Shown here: positions 54,205 to 64,000 of the stretch, one piece after another
How the letters are laid out: every line of letters begins with the position of its first letter
Numbering within the stretch: the first letter of the stretch is position 1
Source of the DNA: Meridianimarinicoccus roseus
GTDB taxonomy: Bacteria > Pseudomonadota > Alphaproteobacteria > Rhodobacterales > Rhodobacteraceae
Length of the DNA stretch: 64,000 bases
Assembly: GCF_003172915.1 (NCBI RefSeq)
Contig: NZ_QGKU01000038.1
Span: 1 to 64,000, forward strand
Direction of reading: 5' to 3'
Program-made: the position numbers and the translations under genes
Notes under the pieces: generated by a model
The model's input: only the letters and a program-made list of their open reading frames with translations
Told to the model about the DNA's origin: nothing
Databases searched by the model: none

Positions 54205-54537
54205 GCGTCCGGGCGGTGTCCCGAAAGGTCCGGCTGGAGACGGGTCCGGCTGAAAGTGGGGCCTCCCGCCCGTCTTCGACACCTGCCGGTGTCTCATCCC
54301 GTTGGGCCCGGCAGCGCGCGTGCCGCGCGCTGCGCGATCGCTTGGCGGCAGCGCCGCGCCATCGCCCCAGCGCTGCAGGCGTCCGGGTCAGCGACGGCAC
54401 GGCACAGCGCGCGTGGCGATGAGCCAAAAAGCGCCGGTCAGGCGTCGCATCGCCGGTGCCGGGTCGCGTCTGCAAAGTCTTTGACCGGACCCTCGAGCAG
54501 ATTACGTCCCAGCCGACCAGAGGCGACGGGGACACTC
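54205..54537 (+). other. Intergenic region containing element copy C
   Basis: 333 bases between the DUF805 and SDR genes with no additional gene. The recognisable content is the two-stem-loop element at 54263-54332; the remainder is GC-rich and should include the promoter of the SDR/photolyase pair. Confidence 0.5.
54263..54332 (+). repeat. Two-stem-loop intergenic element, copy C
   Basis: Copy C: CTCCCGCCCGTCTTC, stem 1 GACACC (54278-54283) with GGTGTC (54288-54293) and loop TGCC, box CCCGTTGGGCCCGG (54298-54311), stem 2 CAGCGCGCG (54312-54320) with CGCGCGCTG (54324-54332) and loop TGC. Stem 1 is unrelated in sequence to copies A and B yet pairs perfectly. Lies downstream of the DUF805 gene. 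Confidence 0.82.
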
Positions 54538-55194
54538 ATGACCACAGCACTTCTCATCGGCGACACGGGCGGCATAGGGGCCGCGCTACGGGCGGAGCTT
54601 GAAACCCGCGGCGCGTCCGTCACCGGGCTGTCGCGCGCCACGGGGCTCGACGTCACCGACGAGGATAGCGTCAAGGCTGCGCTTGCCCCGCTCGACGGCC
54701 CGTACGACCTGATCTTCGTGGCCAGCGGCGCACTCACGAACGGGCAGGGCCCGGAAAAGACCCTGCGCCACCTCGCCCCGGCCGAGTTTACCGCGCAGAT
54801 GCACCTGAACGCGCTCGGTCCCGCGCTGGTGCTGAAACATGCGCTGCGGCTGATGCCCCGCGACCGGCGCTCGGTCTTCGCCGCACTGTCCGCCCGCGTC
54901 GGCTCCATCGGCGACAACCGCCTGGGGGGATGGTATTCCTATCGCGCGTCCAAGGCCGCGCTGAATGCGCTGATCCACGGCGCGGCGGTGGAGATCGGCC
55001 GCACCCATCGCCACGCGATCCTCGCCTGCCTGCATCCCGGCACCGTCGCCACGCGCTTCACGCAGAACTACCCCGACCACGACAAGGTCACGCCCAATAC
55101 GGCGGCCTGCCGCTTGCTCGACGTGATCGACAGGCTGACGCCCGAGCAGACCGGCGGCTTCTTCGACTACGCGGGCAGGGAGATCCCGTGGTGA
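54538..55194 (+). CDS. Short-chain dehydrogenase/reductase, CsgA (C-factor)-like
   Basis: SDR of 218 residues. The N-terminal nucleotide-binding motif is LLIGDTGGIGAALRAEL (TGGIG rather than TGxxxGIG, as in the C-factor-like group). The active site is in WYSYRASKAALNAL, with Tyr and Lys spaced YxxxK, and the preceding Ser is in LSARVGSIGD. Substrate unknown. Its stop overlaps the GTG start of the photolyase (GTGA), indicating co-translation; this pairing hints at a light- or pterin/flavin-related job but that is inference. Confidence 0.85.
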   Translation: MTTALLIGDTGGIGAALRAELETRGASVTGLSRATGLDVTDEDSVKAALAPLDGPYDLIFVASGALTNGQGPEKTLRHLAPAEFTAQMHLNALGPALVLKHALRLMPRDRRSVFAALSARVGSIGDNRLGGWYSYRASKAALNALIHGAAVEIGRTHRHAILACLHPGTVATRFTQNYPDHDKVTPNTAACRLLDVIDRLTPEQTGGFFDYAGREIPW

Positions 55195-56735
55195 GCCGCG
55201 TTGTCCTCGTTCTCGGTGACCAGTTGTCGCCCGACCTGTCGGCGCTGGCGCAGGCCGACCGGGACACCGACCTCGTCGTGATGGCCGAGGTCCGGCAGGA
55301 GGCGACCTACGCCCCGCACCATCCCAAGAAGATCGCCTTCCTGTTCGCCGCGATGCGCAAGTTCGCAGCGCAGCTTCAGGAAAGGGGCTGGCAGGTCGCC
55401 TACACGCGGCTCGACGATCCGGACAACACGCACAGCATCGCAGGGGAACTTGTCCGCCGCGCCGCCGCCCATGGCGCGACCGAGGTGCTGATGACGGAAT
55501 GCGGTGAATGGCGGCTGCGCGCCGCGCTGGCGGACGCGGACTCCTACGGGAGTCATATGAAAGTCATACGATTTTCCGACACCCGTTTCATTGCCTCGCA
55601 GGCCGAATTCGACGCCTGGGCGGAGGGGCGAAAGCAACTTCGGATGGAGTATTTCTACCGCGAGATGCGCCGCAAGACCGGCCTCCTGATGGATGGCGAC
55701 AAGCCCGTGGGCGGGCAGTGGAACTTCGATCATGACAACCGCAAGCCTGCGAAAGGAAAGGATCTTTTCGCCTCGGGTCCGCTGCGGTTCGATCCTGACG
55801 AGACGGTGGAGGAGGTTCTGGCGCTGGTGGAGCGTGAATTTCCCAGCAATTTCGGGGCTTTGCGGCCGTTCTGGTTCGCCACGGACGCGGCGCAGGCGCA
55901 AGCCTCGCTCGATCACTTCATTGCGCAACGCCTTGAAACCTTTGGGGATTACCAGGATGCAATGCTGCGGGACGACGGTTTCCTGTCGCACGCGGTGTTG
56001 GGGCTGTACATCAATGCCGGGCTGCTCGATCCGCTGAAGGTCTGCCAGGCAATTGAAAATGCCTATGAAAACGGCGATGCGCCGATCAATGCGGTGGAGG
56101 GGTTCATCCGTCAGATCCTGGGCTGGCGCGAATTCGTGCGCGGCATCTATTTCCACGAAGGGCCGGACTATACGCTACGTAATGCTCTGAATCATCAACG
56201 GAAACTGCCGCAGATGTATTGGGGCGGGGAAACCCGGATGGCCTGTATGCAAGCCGCGATCGACCAGACCCGCGACGAGGCCTATGCCCATCACATTCAG
56301 CGCCTGATGGTGACGGGCAATTTCGCGCTGCTGGCCGGCGTCGCCCCAGCCGAGATCCATGAATGGTATCTGGCCGTCTATGCCGACGCCTTCGAATGGG
56401 TGGAGGCCCCCAACGTCATCGGCATGTCGCAGTTCGCCGACGGCGGTGTGGTCGGTTCGAAACCTTATGTGTCTTCAGGGGCTTACATCAACCGTATGTC
56501 GGATTACTGCAAGGGGTGCCACTATTCGGTCAGCGCAAAGACGGGCGAGAAAGCCTGTCCCTTCAACCTGCTTTACTGGCATTTCCTGATCCGGCATCGT
56601 GATCGGTTCGAAGGCAATCCCCGTATGGCGCAAATGTACCGGACCTGGGACCGTATGGACGAAACCCGCCGTGACACGGTCCTGTCCGAAGCGCAGCAGA
56701 CGCTAAAAGATCTGAGCGAAAACAAGATTATATGA
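55191..56735 (+). CDS. Cryptochrome/photolyase of the FeS-BCP (PhrB) family
   Basis: DNA photolyase-related protein of 514 residues. The N-terminal Rossmann domain starts VVLVLGDQLSPDLS. The FAD-binding C-terminal domain has GFIRQILGWREFVRG and ADGGVVGSKPYVSSGAYINR. Cysteines for a 4Fe-4S cluster are in DYCKGCHYSVSAKTGEKACP plus an earlier one (MACMQAA or KVCQAI). Members repair (6-4) photoproducts using flavin and a ribolumazine antenna. GTG start at 55191, with GGGAG eight bases upstream, overlaps the SDR stop. Confidence 0.95.
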   Translation: MSRVVLVLGDQLSPDLSALAQADRDTDLVVMAEVRQEATYAPHHPKKIAFLFAAMRKFAAQLQERGWQVAYTRLDDPDNTHSIAGELVRRAAAHGATEVLMTECGEWRLRAALADADSYGSHMKVIRFSDTRFIASQAEFDAWAEGRKQLRMEYFYREMRRKTGLLMDGDKPVGGQWNFDHDNRKPAKGKDLFASGPLRFDPDETVEEVLALVEREFPSNFGALRPFWFATDAAQAQASLDHFIAQRLETFGDYQDAMLRDDGFLSHAVLGLYINAGLLDPLKVCQAIENAYENGDAPINAVEGFIRQILGWREFVRGIYFHEGPDYTLRNALNHQRKLPQMYWGGETRMACMQAAIDQTRDEAYAHHIQRLMVTGNFALLAGVAPAEIHEWYLAVYADAFEWVEAPNVIGMSQFADGGVVGSKPYVSSGAYINRMSDYCKGCHYSVSAKTGEKACPFNLLYWHFLIRHRDRFEGNPRMAQMYRTWDRMDETRRDTVLSEAQQTLKDLSENKII

Positions 56736-56802
56736 AGTAAGGCTCACATCTCTTCGAGAGACTGCCGCAATGACGCATTTCCCTGCGGCGCGGATGATGT
56801 GA

Positions 56803-56876
56803 TGGAGGCGAGTACCGGAATCGAACCGGTGTACACGGATTTGCAATCCGCTGCGTAACCACTCCGCCAACTCGCC
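56803..56876 (-). tRNA. tRNA-Cys (GCA)
   Basis: On the minus strand the sequence folds into a complete cloverleaf: acceptor GGCGAGT/ACTCGCC, anticodon loop TTGCAAA with anticodon GCA, T loop GGTTCGATTCC. The terminal CCA is encoded (56805-56803). It stands alone between the photolyase gene and an unknown protein gene. Confidence 0.97.
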
Positions 56877-56959
56877 AGAGTGCGCCGGAGTTAGGATGTG
56901 CGCGCGGCGCCGTCAAGAGCAATCACGCCGATGGTGCCGACCCGGAAGGGTCTTCCGCA

Positions 56960-57493
56960 TCACCATGTATCAGTTTCGTAATCCGACCAGTCTTCGCGAG
57001 CGGCGAAGGTCATGCCCGTTCCGTTTCCGAACATGCTGATCGGGGCGACGCTTTCGTTCGTGTCGGTGAAGTCCGACCGCGCGAAGAAGATCATGTAGGG
57101 TCTGACAGTGCGCATGACCGTGCATTCCTGCGCGTTTGCGGCGTCTCGCATGGATGCGAAGGGCACGTCGGGACGTGCGGCACTGGCCACGATATGTGAA
57201 AGCCAGCCGTCATCCAGCCGGATCACCAGTAGGACACCCTCGTTCCGGAAACTGCTCTTGATGTAGTCGATGGCATAGTCCTTCTCTCCGGTCAGGCACT
57301 GTCCGATACCCGTGCTGTCGGCTGCGGACTTTTTCCGGCTCGTGGCGGCCGAGGCGTTGGCCGTCGCTCCTCCGAAGGAATTGCGCAACGTAACGTCAAG
57401 CCCGCCGGTCCGGATGCCCGTGGATCTGTGAATGGGCGAAGCCGACCCGGTGACGTGGAACTTTTTCACACCCTTGTAGAATGTCGTCGTCAT
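56960..57493 (-). CDS. Hypothetical protein of unknown family
   Basis: Protein of 177 residues with no signal peptide or membrane helix. It has a Ser/Thr/Asn-rich first third ([20 protein letters not shown]) and a more hydrophobic second half with [20 protein letters not shown] and [14 protein letters not shown] recognise no motif. The start at 57493 has AAGGGGGG immediately upstream. Its base composition looks less GC-rich than neighbours, and it sits next to a tRNA, a common place for acquired genes, but no integrase or att repeat is seen. Confidence 0.65.
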   Translation of the reverse strand: MTTTFYKGVKKFHVTGSASPIHRSTGIRTGGLDVTLRNSFGGATANASAATSRKKSAADSTGIGQCLTGEKDYAIDYIKSSFRNEGVLLVIRLDDGWLSHIVASAARPDVPFASMRDAANAQECTVMRTVRPYMIFFARSDFTDTNESVAPISMFGNGTGMTFAAREDWSDYETDTW

Positions 57494-57561
57494 GGTCCCC
57501 CCTTCAGTTGCGGTCATACCCTGCGGCACTTGGCGTTCGGGTTCCTTGCATCCTAGAGATT

Positions 57562-57595
57562 CCGTTGGGCCAAGCTGTGCCCGCGCGCACAGTTT
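57562..57595 (+). repeat. Possible right half of the two-stem-loop element (copy D)
   Basis: CCGTTGGGCC (57562-57571) is followed by AAGCTGTGC (57572-57580) pairing with GCACAGTTT (57587-57595), nine pairs with one G-T wobble, loop CCGCGC. This matches the box plus stem 2 of copies A-C, but there is no left stem and the loop differs. It lies between divergent genes instead of at a 3' end. Confidence 0.4.
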
Positions 57596-57731
57596 TCAGC
57601 TCACAGTAACCGCGCCGCGCGCGGCGCGGGGGGCACGGGCGATTGGTCGCGCGGCCTGCTTGACAGGTTGCCGGACCCGGCGTTTCGTGGCACTTGCGCT
57701 GCAACCGCATCCAGACAAGGGGTCAACGCTC

Positions 57732-58385
57732 ATGCCCGATTTCAAGACACGCCGTTTGATGATGGTCGACACGCAAGTGCGCCCGTCGGATGTGACCAAG
57801 TTCCCGATCATCGACGCGATGCTGAAGGTCCCCCGCGAGCTTTACGTCCCGAACGAAAAGACCGAGGCCGCCTATATGGGCGAGAACCTTCCGCTTGCCC
57901 CCCGCCGCGTGCTGCTGGAACCCCGCACCTTGGCCAAGATGCTGGACGCGCTTATGCTGCGGCCGGAAGATCTCGTGCTCGATCTGGGCTGCGGCTACGG
58001 CTATTCGTCGGCAGTTATCGCAGAAATGGTCGAAGCGGTCGTGGCCATCGAGGAAGATCCGGACATGGCCCGCGAAGCGGAACGCACGCTGGCCGCCGAA
58101 GGGGTGGACAACGTGGCTGTGATCGAGGCGGCGCTGACCGAAGGCGCGCCCAAGCACGGCCCCTATGACGTTGTCGTGATCGAGGGCGCGGTTGAGCAGT
58201 TGGGTGATGCAATTCTGGCACAGCTGAAAGAAGGTGGGCGCATAGCTGCCATCTTTGCCGAAGGCGCGCTTGGCGTGGTGCGCATTGGCTATAAAAGAAA
58301 CGGGTCGGTTACCTGGCGGTTTGATTTCAATGCGGGCGCGCCGGTGTTGCCGGGATTCGAGAAGACCGCAGATTTTGCGCTTTGA
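57732..58385 (+). CDS. Protein-L-isoaspartate O-methyltransferase family protein
   Basis: SAM-dependent methyltransferase of 217 residues in the PCMT family, which repairs isoaspartyl damage. The SAM motif I reads [19 protein letters not shown] (usually DVGxGSG), preceded by [11 protein letters not shown] and followed by [16 protein letters not shown]. Some catalytic residues of classical Pcm are altered, as is usual in this Rhodobacterales version found in front of tolC, so true substrate is uncertain. It lies 33 bases upstream of tolC and is probably cotranscribed. Confidence 0.85.
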   Translation: MPDFKTRRLMMVDTQVRPSDVTKFPIIDAMLKVPRELYVPNEKTEAAYMGENLPLAPRRVLLEPRTLAKMLDALMLRPEDLVLDLGCGYGYSSAVIAEMVEAVVAIEEDPDMAREAERTLAAEGVDNVAVIEAALTEGAPKHGPYDVVVIEGAVEQLGDAILAQLKEGGRIAAIFAEGALGVVRIGYKRNGSVTWRFDFNAGAPVLPGFEKTADFAL

Positions 58386-58418
58386 TCCGCTGCGGTCGGG
58401 CGCCGAGAGGATGCACGA

Positions 58419-59855
58419 GTGACGCAAATGCATAAGAAGGCCGGGCGCAAGACGATCGGACGCCGGACGGTGGGGCGCCTCGCGGCGCTTGCGATGGGAA
58501 CCTGTCTGGCCGGGATGGCACCGGCTGAGACACTGACCGACGCGCTGGTTTCGGCCTACAATAACAGTGATCTTCTGGAACAGAGCCGGGCCGTGTTGCG
58601 GGCCGCCGACGAAGACGTGGCCGGGGCCGTCGCAGCGCTGCGCCCGACGCTCGACTACCAGGTACAGGAAACCTACGGCTACACCGACAACCCGTCGCTT
58701 GGCCGCACACGTGACACGTTCAGCACAAGTCTCGATCTCGTGTCGGAACTGGCGCTGTTCACCGGCGGGCGCAACAGGCTGGCGATCGACGCTGCCAAGG
58801 AATCCGTCCTTGCCGCGCGCGAGGGTCTGGTGGTGCAGGAGCAGACCGTGCTGTTCAACGCGGTCGATGCCTACATGACGGTTTATGCGGCGGTCGAGAC
58901 GGTGGAACTGCGCCGGAATTCCGTGCGCGTTCTGAACGAGGAAGTGCGTGCCGCGCGGGACCGCTTCGACGTGGGCGAGGTGACGCGCACCGACGTCGCG
59001 CAGGCCGAGGCGCGCCTGGCCCAGGCCGAGGCGGACCTTGTCGCCGCCGAAGGAGACCTTGAAACCGCGCGCGAACTCTACAACCTCGAAGTTGGGCGCT
59101 ATCCCGGTGTGTTGGCCGCACCGCCGCCGCTGCCGGAAGCTGCGCCGACCGAAACGGCGGCGCGCGATGTGGCGCTGCGCAGCCATCCGCGTATCCTTCA
59201 GGCCCAGCGGCTTGTGACCGTGAACGAGATAAACGTGACCAGCGCCGAGGCCGCCGTGCTGCCGACGCTGAGCGCGCAGGCCTCGGTCGGGTATTCGAAC
59301 GCGGACGACACATTCGGCACTACGGATTTCGATTCTGGTGCAAGCGTCGGACTTACCTTGCGGGGACCGATCTATCAGGGCGGTGCGCTGAACTCGCTGT
59401 TCCGCCGCGCCAAGGCGCAACGCGACAACACGCGCGCGCAGCTGTTGCGCACCACCGCCGAAATCTCGGAACTCGTCGGGCGGTCCTGGGCCGTGCGTGA
59501 TGTGGCGCGGGCGCGGCTCGTGGCGACGGACCGCCAGATCGAGGCGGCCCAAATCGCCTTCGATGGTACCCGAGAGGAAGCGACGCTTGGCGCCCGCACC
59601 ACGCTGGACGTGCTGGATGCCGAACAGGACCTGCTCGATGCACAGGCCAGCCGGATCGACGCGAGCGCGCAGGAACAGCGCGCGGTCTACGGGCTGCTGG
59701 CGTCGATGGGGCGGCTGACGGTCGATTACCTTGGGCTGCCGGTGACGGCCTATGATCCGTCCGCCTACTACAATGCCGTCAGCACCGCCCCCGCAATTGG
59801 GAGCGAACAGGGCATCCAGCTGGACCGCGTCCTGAAAAGCCTCGGGCGGCAATAG
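58419..59855 (+). CDS. tolC: TolC family outer-membrane efflux/secretion channel
   Basis: Outer-membrane trimeric channel subunit of 478 residues. A signal peptide ends near GMAPAE, and the mature sequence starts TLTDALVSAYNNSDLLEQ, the TolC opening. Two similar halves with long coiled helices (RFDVGEVTRTDVAQAEARLAQAEADL and EEATLGARTTLDVLDAEQDLLDAQ regions) are visible. It links with inner-membrane exporters for type I secretion or drug efflux. The GTG start at 58419 follows GAGAGG; an ATG three codons later is less well spaced. Confidence 0.95.
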   Translation: MTQMHKKAGRKTIGRRTVGRLAALAMGTCLAGMAPAETLTDALVSAYNNSDLLEQSRAVLRAADEDVAGAVAALRPTLDYQVQETYGYTDNPSLGRTRDTFSTSLDLVSELALFTGGRNRLAIDAAKESVLAAREGLVVQEQTVLFNAVDAYMTVYAAVETVELRRNSVRVLNEEVRAARDRFDVGEVTRTDVAQAEARLAQAEADLVAAEGDLETARELYNLEVGRYPGVLAAPPPLPEAAPTETAARDVALRSHPRILQAQRLVTVNEINVTSAEAAVLPTLSAQASVGYSNADDTFGTTDFDSGASVGLTLRGPIYQGGALNSLFRRAKAQRDNTRAQLLRTTAEISELVGRSWAVRDVARARLVATDRQIEAAQIAFDGTREEATLGARTTLDVLDAEQDLLDAQASRIDASAQEQRAVYGLLASMGRLTVDYLGLPVTAYDPSAYYNAVSTAPAIGSEQGIQLDRVLKSLGRQ

Positions 59856-59906
59856 CGCCGCCCGCCGGATCCCGTCGTTCCGGGGACCGGCAACGCTCGG
59901 TTCCCG

Positions 59907-61364
<1,458 letters not shown>

Positions 61365-61402
61365 GCGGCTGCCCTTCGGGTGGTCATTGCCGGAATTGTG
61401 GC

Positions 61403-61430
61403 AAAAAAAACGCGCCTGTGCGGCGCGTTT
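61403..61430 (-). terminator. Rho-independent terminator of the 61453 gene
   Basis: Minus strand: AAACGCGCC pairs with GGCGCGTTT around GCACA and is followed by a run of eight T (61410-61403). A strong terminator that isolates cobQ from the gene upstream. Confidence 0.93.
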
Positions 61431-61452
61431 CCTTCTGCCTTGTGGGCCCGGT

Positions 61453-61767
61453 TCAGGCGGCTTCGGCCTGCTGGTTCCGGCGCTCGCTTTCCTCGCGCGA
61501 CAGCGCAACAGAGGTGCGCACACCCTTGCCCACGAATTCCATAAGCCCGGACACAACCCGTTCGTTCGGGTCGATCCCGGCACAGCTCAGCACTTCGCGG
61601 CCGTCGCGGGACCGCGCCCAACGGGCGATCTGCTCCGGCCCGTTGCCGTATTTCTTGTCATCCGCGATCGCGTCGTCCAACGCAGCCAGAACGACCGCCG
61701 CAAACAACTTGCGTGCGCGGTTGCCCTGTTCGTGGCTGTACGCGGTGCCGTCAACAAACTCGCCCAT
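61453..61767 (-). CDS. Small conserved Rhodobacterales protein (DUF6280-like)
   Basis: Protein of 104 residues, soluble and helical, beginning [20 protein letters not shown], with [20 protein letters not shown] and a C-terminal acidic-basic segment [18 protein letters not shown] recall very similar short proteins in many Rhodobacterales under DUF6280, but the function is unknown. AAGGA precedes the ATG. Monocistronic with a strong terminator; it diverges from efp, with which it shares a promoter region. Confidence 0.75.
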   Translation of the reverse strand: MGEFVDGTAYSHEQGNRARKLFAAVVLAALDDAIADDKKYGNGPEQIARWARSRDGREVLSCAGIDPNERVVSGLMEFVGKGVRTSVALSREESERRNQQAEAA

Positions 61768-61912
61768 GTGGGTTCCTTTATTCTTGCTCTTGCATCTTTG
61801 GGGGTGCGGTGCACTATGCCTTTTTTGAGGCGATTCGATATTGCGTTTTAGTCATACCACAGTTGCGCAAGATGCATAGCTCAACGTCGATTTTCAGGCT
61901 TGACCGGCGGCT

Positions 61913-61941
61913 TGCCTGCGTTGCGAAGGCTGGATATAGGT
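61913..61941 (+). promoter_or_regulatory. Candidate sigma-70 promoter of efp
   Basis: TTGCCT (61913-61918), a 17-base spacer and TATAGG (61936-61941) lie about 40 bases before the efp ATG. Spacing is ideal and both hexamers are near consensus. Not experimentally supported. Confidence 0.45.
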
Positions 61942-61980
61942 GCGGGAAACAATCTTTCAACCTTTCGTAAGAGGCCTGTG

Positions 61981-62544
61981 ATGCCCAAGATCAACGGTAA
62001 CGAAATCCGCCCCGGCAACGTGCTGGAGCACAATGGCGGGCTGTGGGCTGCCGTGAAGGTCGATCACGTCAAGCCGGGGAAGGGCGGTGCGTTTGCTCAG
62101 GTTGAACTCCGCAACCTGCGTAATGGTTCCAAGCTTAACGAACGGTTCCGGTCTGCCGACAAGGTGGAACGCGTGCGCCTCGAACAGAAGGACCAGCAGT
62201 TCCTGTACGAAACCGACGGGATGCTGGTCTTCATGGATGCGGAAACATACGAGCAGATCGAACTGCCCGCCGACATCTTGGGCGACCGTCGCCCGTTTCT
62301 GCAGGACGGCATGACCATCGTGGTGGAGTTCCACGAAAGCGAGGCGCTGAACGCGACCCTGCCGCAGAAGGTGACCTGCAAGATCGTCGAGACGGAGCCG
62401 GTCGTGAAGGGCCAGACCGCCGCCAACAGCTTCAAGCCCGCGATCCTAGACAACGGCGTGAAGGTCATGGTGCCGCCCTTCGTCGGGCAGGACGAAGAGA
62501 TCATCGTCAACACCGAGACGATGGAATACGCCGAGCGCGCTTGA
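61981..62544 (+). CDS. efp: Elongation factor P
   Basis: Translation factor of 187 residues that rescues ribosomes stalled at proline runs. The N-terminal KOW-like domain begins [20 protein letters not shown] and carries the tip KPGKGGAF, in which the lysine is the modification or contact residue. Two OB domains follow, ending in the signature around [16 protein letters not shown] and [22 protein letters not shown] precedes the ATG. It diverges from the small protein at 61453. Confidence 0.98.
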   Translation: MPKINGNEIRPGNVLEHNGGLWAAVKVDHVKPGKGGAFAQVELRNLRNGSKLNERFRSADKVERVRLEQKDQQFLYETDGMLVFMDAETYEQIELPADILGDRRPFLQDGMTIVVEFHESEALNATLPQKVTCKIVETEPVVKGQTAANSFKPAILDNGVKVMVPPFVGQDEEIIVNTETMEYAERA

Positions 62545-62553
62545 GGATTTTTT

Positions 62554-62582
62554 CGGGCGGCTGAAACTTCCCTGGCCGCCCG
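62554..62582. other. Hairpin downstream of efp
   Basis: CGGGCGGC (62554-62561) pairs with GCCGCCCG (62575-62582) around a 13-base loop, ten bases after the efp stop. The T run (TTTTTT) lies before rather than after the stem on the plus strand, so this is not a standard terminator; it may protect the mRNA end. Confidence 0.55.
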
Positions 62583-62636
62583 TCCGTAGCTTCTGATGTT
62601 GGCACCGTACTGGTGCCCCACGCAACAGGAGTTACC

Positions 62637-63056
62637 ATGAAGACCTTCCCGACACTCACCGCCCTCGCGTTCGCCGCCACCACGACGGCCGCGCTGGCTG
62701 CCGGTCACGGCATGGCGCCGATGGTCGAGGCAAGCGACCAGAGCGTTTCGAATGGCGTTGTCAGCGCGACCCGGATCGCAGCGCAGGAAAACGGCTGGCT
62801 CGTGGTGCACCGCACCGGCGCCGACATGAAGCCCGGCCCGGTGGTCGGCCATGCGCCGATCCGTGCAGGCGTAACCACCGACGTAGCCGCCATTCTGACC
62901 GAGGACGTCCAGCCCGGCGACATGCTGATGCTGATGGTACATTCGGAAGATGGCGGCATGCAGACCGGCATCTTCGAATACACGCTGGGCGCCAAGGAAG
63001 ATGGTCCGATCCGCGTCGACGACGCGCTGGTAATGGACATCATAACCGCCCAGTGA
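62637..63056 (+). CDS. Exported DUF7282-like protein
   Basis: Secreted protein of 139 residues, signal peptide ending at AALAAG. The remainder resembles the DUF7282 fold: VEASDQSVSNGVVSATRIAAQ, GWLVVHRTGADMKPGPVVGH and LTEDVQPGDMLMLMVHSEDGG. Function unknown; perhaps a small cell-surface or periplasmic beta-sandwich. The ATG at 62637 follows AGGAG; an earlier in-frame start was rejected. Family assignment is from memory and moderate. Confidence 0.65.
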   Translation: MKTFPTLTALAFAATTTAALAAGHGMAPMVEASDQSVSNGVVSATRIAAQENGWLVVHRTGADMKPGPVVGHAPIRAGVTTDVAAILTEDVQPGDMLMLMVHSEDGGMQTGIFEYTLGAKEDGPIRVDDALVMDIITAQ

Positions 63057-63168
63057 CACGCCAAGGCCCGTGCGGGTACGGGCGGCCTGCTACCTGGCTG
63101 CTCCAACCCGTCGGCCCTGCGCCTGCGGCTTTTGTCCCTGTCGCCGCAGGCGCGCTTTCCGGCCCGCT

Positions 63169-64000
63169 CTACACGAAGCGGTTCACGATGTTTTCAAGCC
63201 GTTCCTGACGGCCCGAGCGCGGTGCCGGGTTGATGTTCTGGTCCAGTACCCGCTGCGTGATCGTGTCGAGATCGGACGTCAGAAGCGCCTTGGCGGCGGG
63301 CGCGTCCCATCCGGAATATCGTTCGGCACGCTTCGCTTCCAGTGTGCCGTCCTCCAGCATCGCGTGAGCGGCTTTCAGACCGGCGGCGCAAGTGTCCATC
63401 CCCCCCACATGCGCGGCGATTAGGTCCACCGGATCGAGGCTCTGGCGCCGCAACTTGGCATCGAAGTTCGTGCCACCCGTGGTGAAGCCGCCTGCCTTGA
63501 GGATCTCGTAGTAGGCCAACGCTGCCTCGGGCACGTTGTTGGGAAACTGGTCGGTGTCCCAGCCGGACTGGTAGTCGTTCCGGTTCATGTCGATGGACCC
63601 GAGAATGCCAAGCGACGCGGCCATCGCAAGTTCATGTTCGAAACTGTGGCCCGCAAGGATCGCGTGGCCCTGTTCGATGTTCATCTTCACCTCGGTTTCG
63701 AGCCCGAACTGCTTGAGGAAGCCGTAAACTGTGGCGACATCGTAGTCGTACTGGTGCTTAGTGGGTTCCTGCGGCTTCGGTTCGATCAGGATCGCGCCCT
63801 TGAAGCCGATCTTGTGCTTGTAGTCCACAACCATCGACAGGAACCGCCCGGCCTGTTCACGCTCACGCGCAAGGTCGGTGTTCAACAGCGTCTCGTATCC
63901 CTCGCGGCCGCCCCAGAGCACGTAGTTCTCGCCGCCAAGGCGGTGCGTCGCGTCCATGCAGCTCTTCACTGTCGCGGCCGAGAACGCGAACACATCCGGG
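63169..64000 (-). CDS. xylA: Xylose isomerase, 3' part (gene runs off the window)
   Basis: C-terminal roughly 277 residues of xylose isomerase, which interconverts D-xylose and D-xylulose. Visible family blocks are [35 protein letters not shown] and [20 protein letters not shown], which contain the metal-binding Glu, His and Asp residues, then [15 protein letters not shown]. The usual length is about 435 residues, so some 160 codons and the start lie beyond 64000. It is convergent with the DUF7282-like gene. Confidence 0.96.
   Translation of the reverse strand, partial: PDVFAFSAATVKSCMDATHRLGGENYVLWGGREGYETLLNTDLAREREQAGRFLSMVVDYKHKIGFKGAILIEPKPQEPTKHQYDYDVATVYGFLKQFGLETEVKMNIEQGHAILAGHSFEHELAMAASLGILGSIDMNRNDYQSGWDTDQFPNNVPEAALAYYEILKAGGFTTGGTNFDAKLRRQSLDPVDLIAAHVGGMDTCAAGLKAAHAMLEDGTLEAKRAERYSGWDAPAAKALLTSDLDTITQRVLDQNINPAPRSGRQERLENIVNRFV

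Noticed and set aside
61612-61625. Another copy of the CCGTTGGG box (minus strand)
   Set aside because: It lies within the coding sequence at 61453-61767 and has no flanking stems.

Overview
The window is chromosomal DNA of an alphaproteobacterium, almost certainly a member of the Rhodobacteraceae (Roseobacter/Paracoccus relatives). Support comes from the high GC content, the Paracoccus-type sox cluster, TRAP transporters of both the TAXI and DctP types, proteins ending in a VPLPA-CTERM tail, and the pcm-tolC gene order. No phage genes, insertion sequences or CRISPR arrays were seen.

Layout. 1-7.2 kb: a TAXI TRAP transporter beside a DctB/DctD-type two-component system. 7.3-9.4 kb: pyrG and secG. 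9.4-21.8 kb: a sulfur-oxidation island: soxT-like transporter, DUF302 protein, soxF-E-D-C-B-A-Z-Y-X, soxW-V, divergent soxS, and a GlcG/HbpS-like gene. No soxR lies in the window, but two candidate SoxR-type operator regions sit where expected. 22-23.9 kb: an M42 peptidase and a VPLPA-CTERM protein. 24-31.6 kb: a DctP-type TRAP transporter with a flavin reductase, a YdhF-like aldo/keto reductase and an SsuD-like monooxygenase. A GntR regulator and a Gfo/Idh/MocA protein diverge from them. This gene set fits oxidative sulfoquinovose catabolism (SmoA/B/C logic plus an NAD+-dependent sulfoquinovosidase). 31.8-37.5 kb: tungstate uptake (tupA-C-B) back to back with an iron-complex/MolBCA-type ABC importer. 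37.7-43 kb: an ABC exporter, a DUF1992 protein, an acyl-CoA synthetase and a hydroxyacid dehydrogenase. 43-48.7 kb: the cell-elongation operon mreB-mreC-mreD-mrdA-rodA.

48.9-52.9 kb is a scar: a broken VPLPA-CTERM gene, a second 289-bp copy of the leuA 3' end, an intact VPLPA-CTERM gene, then intact leuA preceded by a leucine-rich leader peptide and alternative stem-loops. 52.9-64 kb: an extracytoplasmic propeller-like protein, DUF805, an SDR coupled to an FeS-type photolyase, tRNA-Cys, an unknown protein, pcm, tolC, cobQ, a small Rhodobacterales protein, efp, a DUF7282-like protein and the 3' part of xylA.

Sulfur is the main theme: thiosulfate oxidation in the periplasm and probable organosulfonate desulfonation in the cytoplasm sit within 20 kb. 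The least expected structure is a roughly 73-bp intergenic element present three times (21.9, 41.9 and 54.3 kb), plus a possible half copy at 57.6 kb. It has two adjacent stem-loops whose sequences differ between copies while base pairing is kept. Starts were chosen from ribosome-binding sites and overlaps; all family names come from reading motifs, not from database searches.
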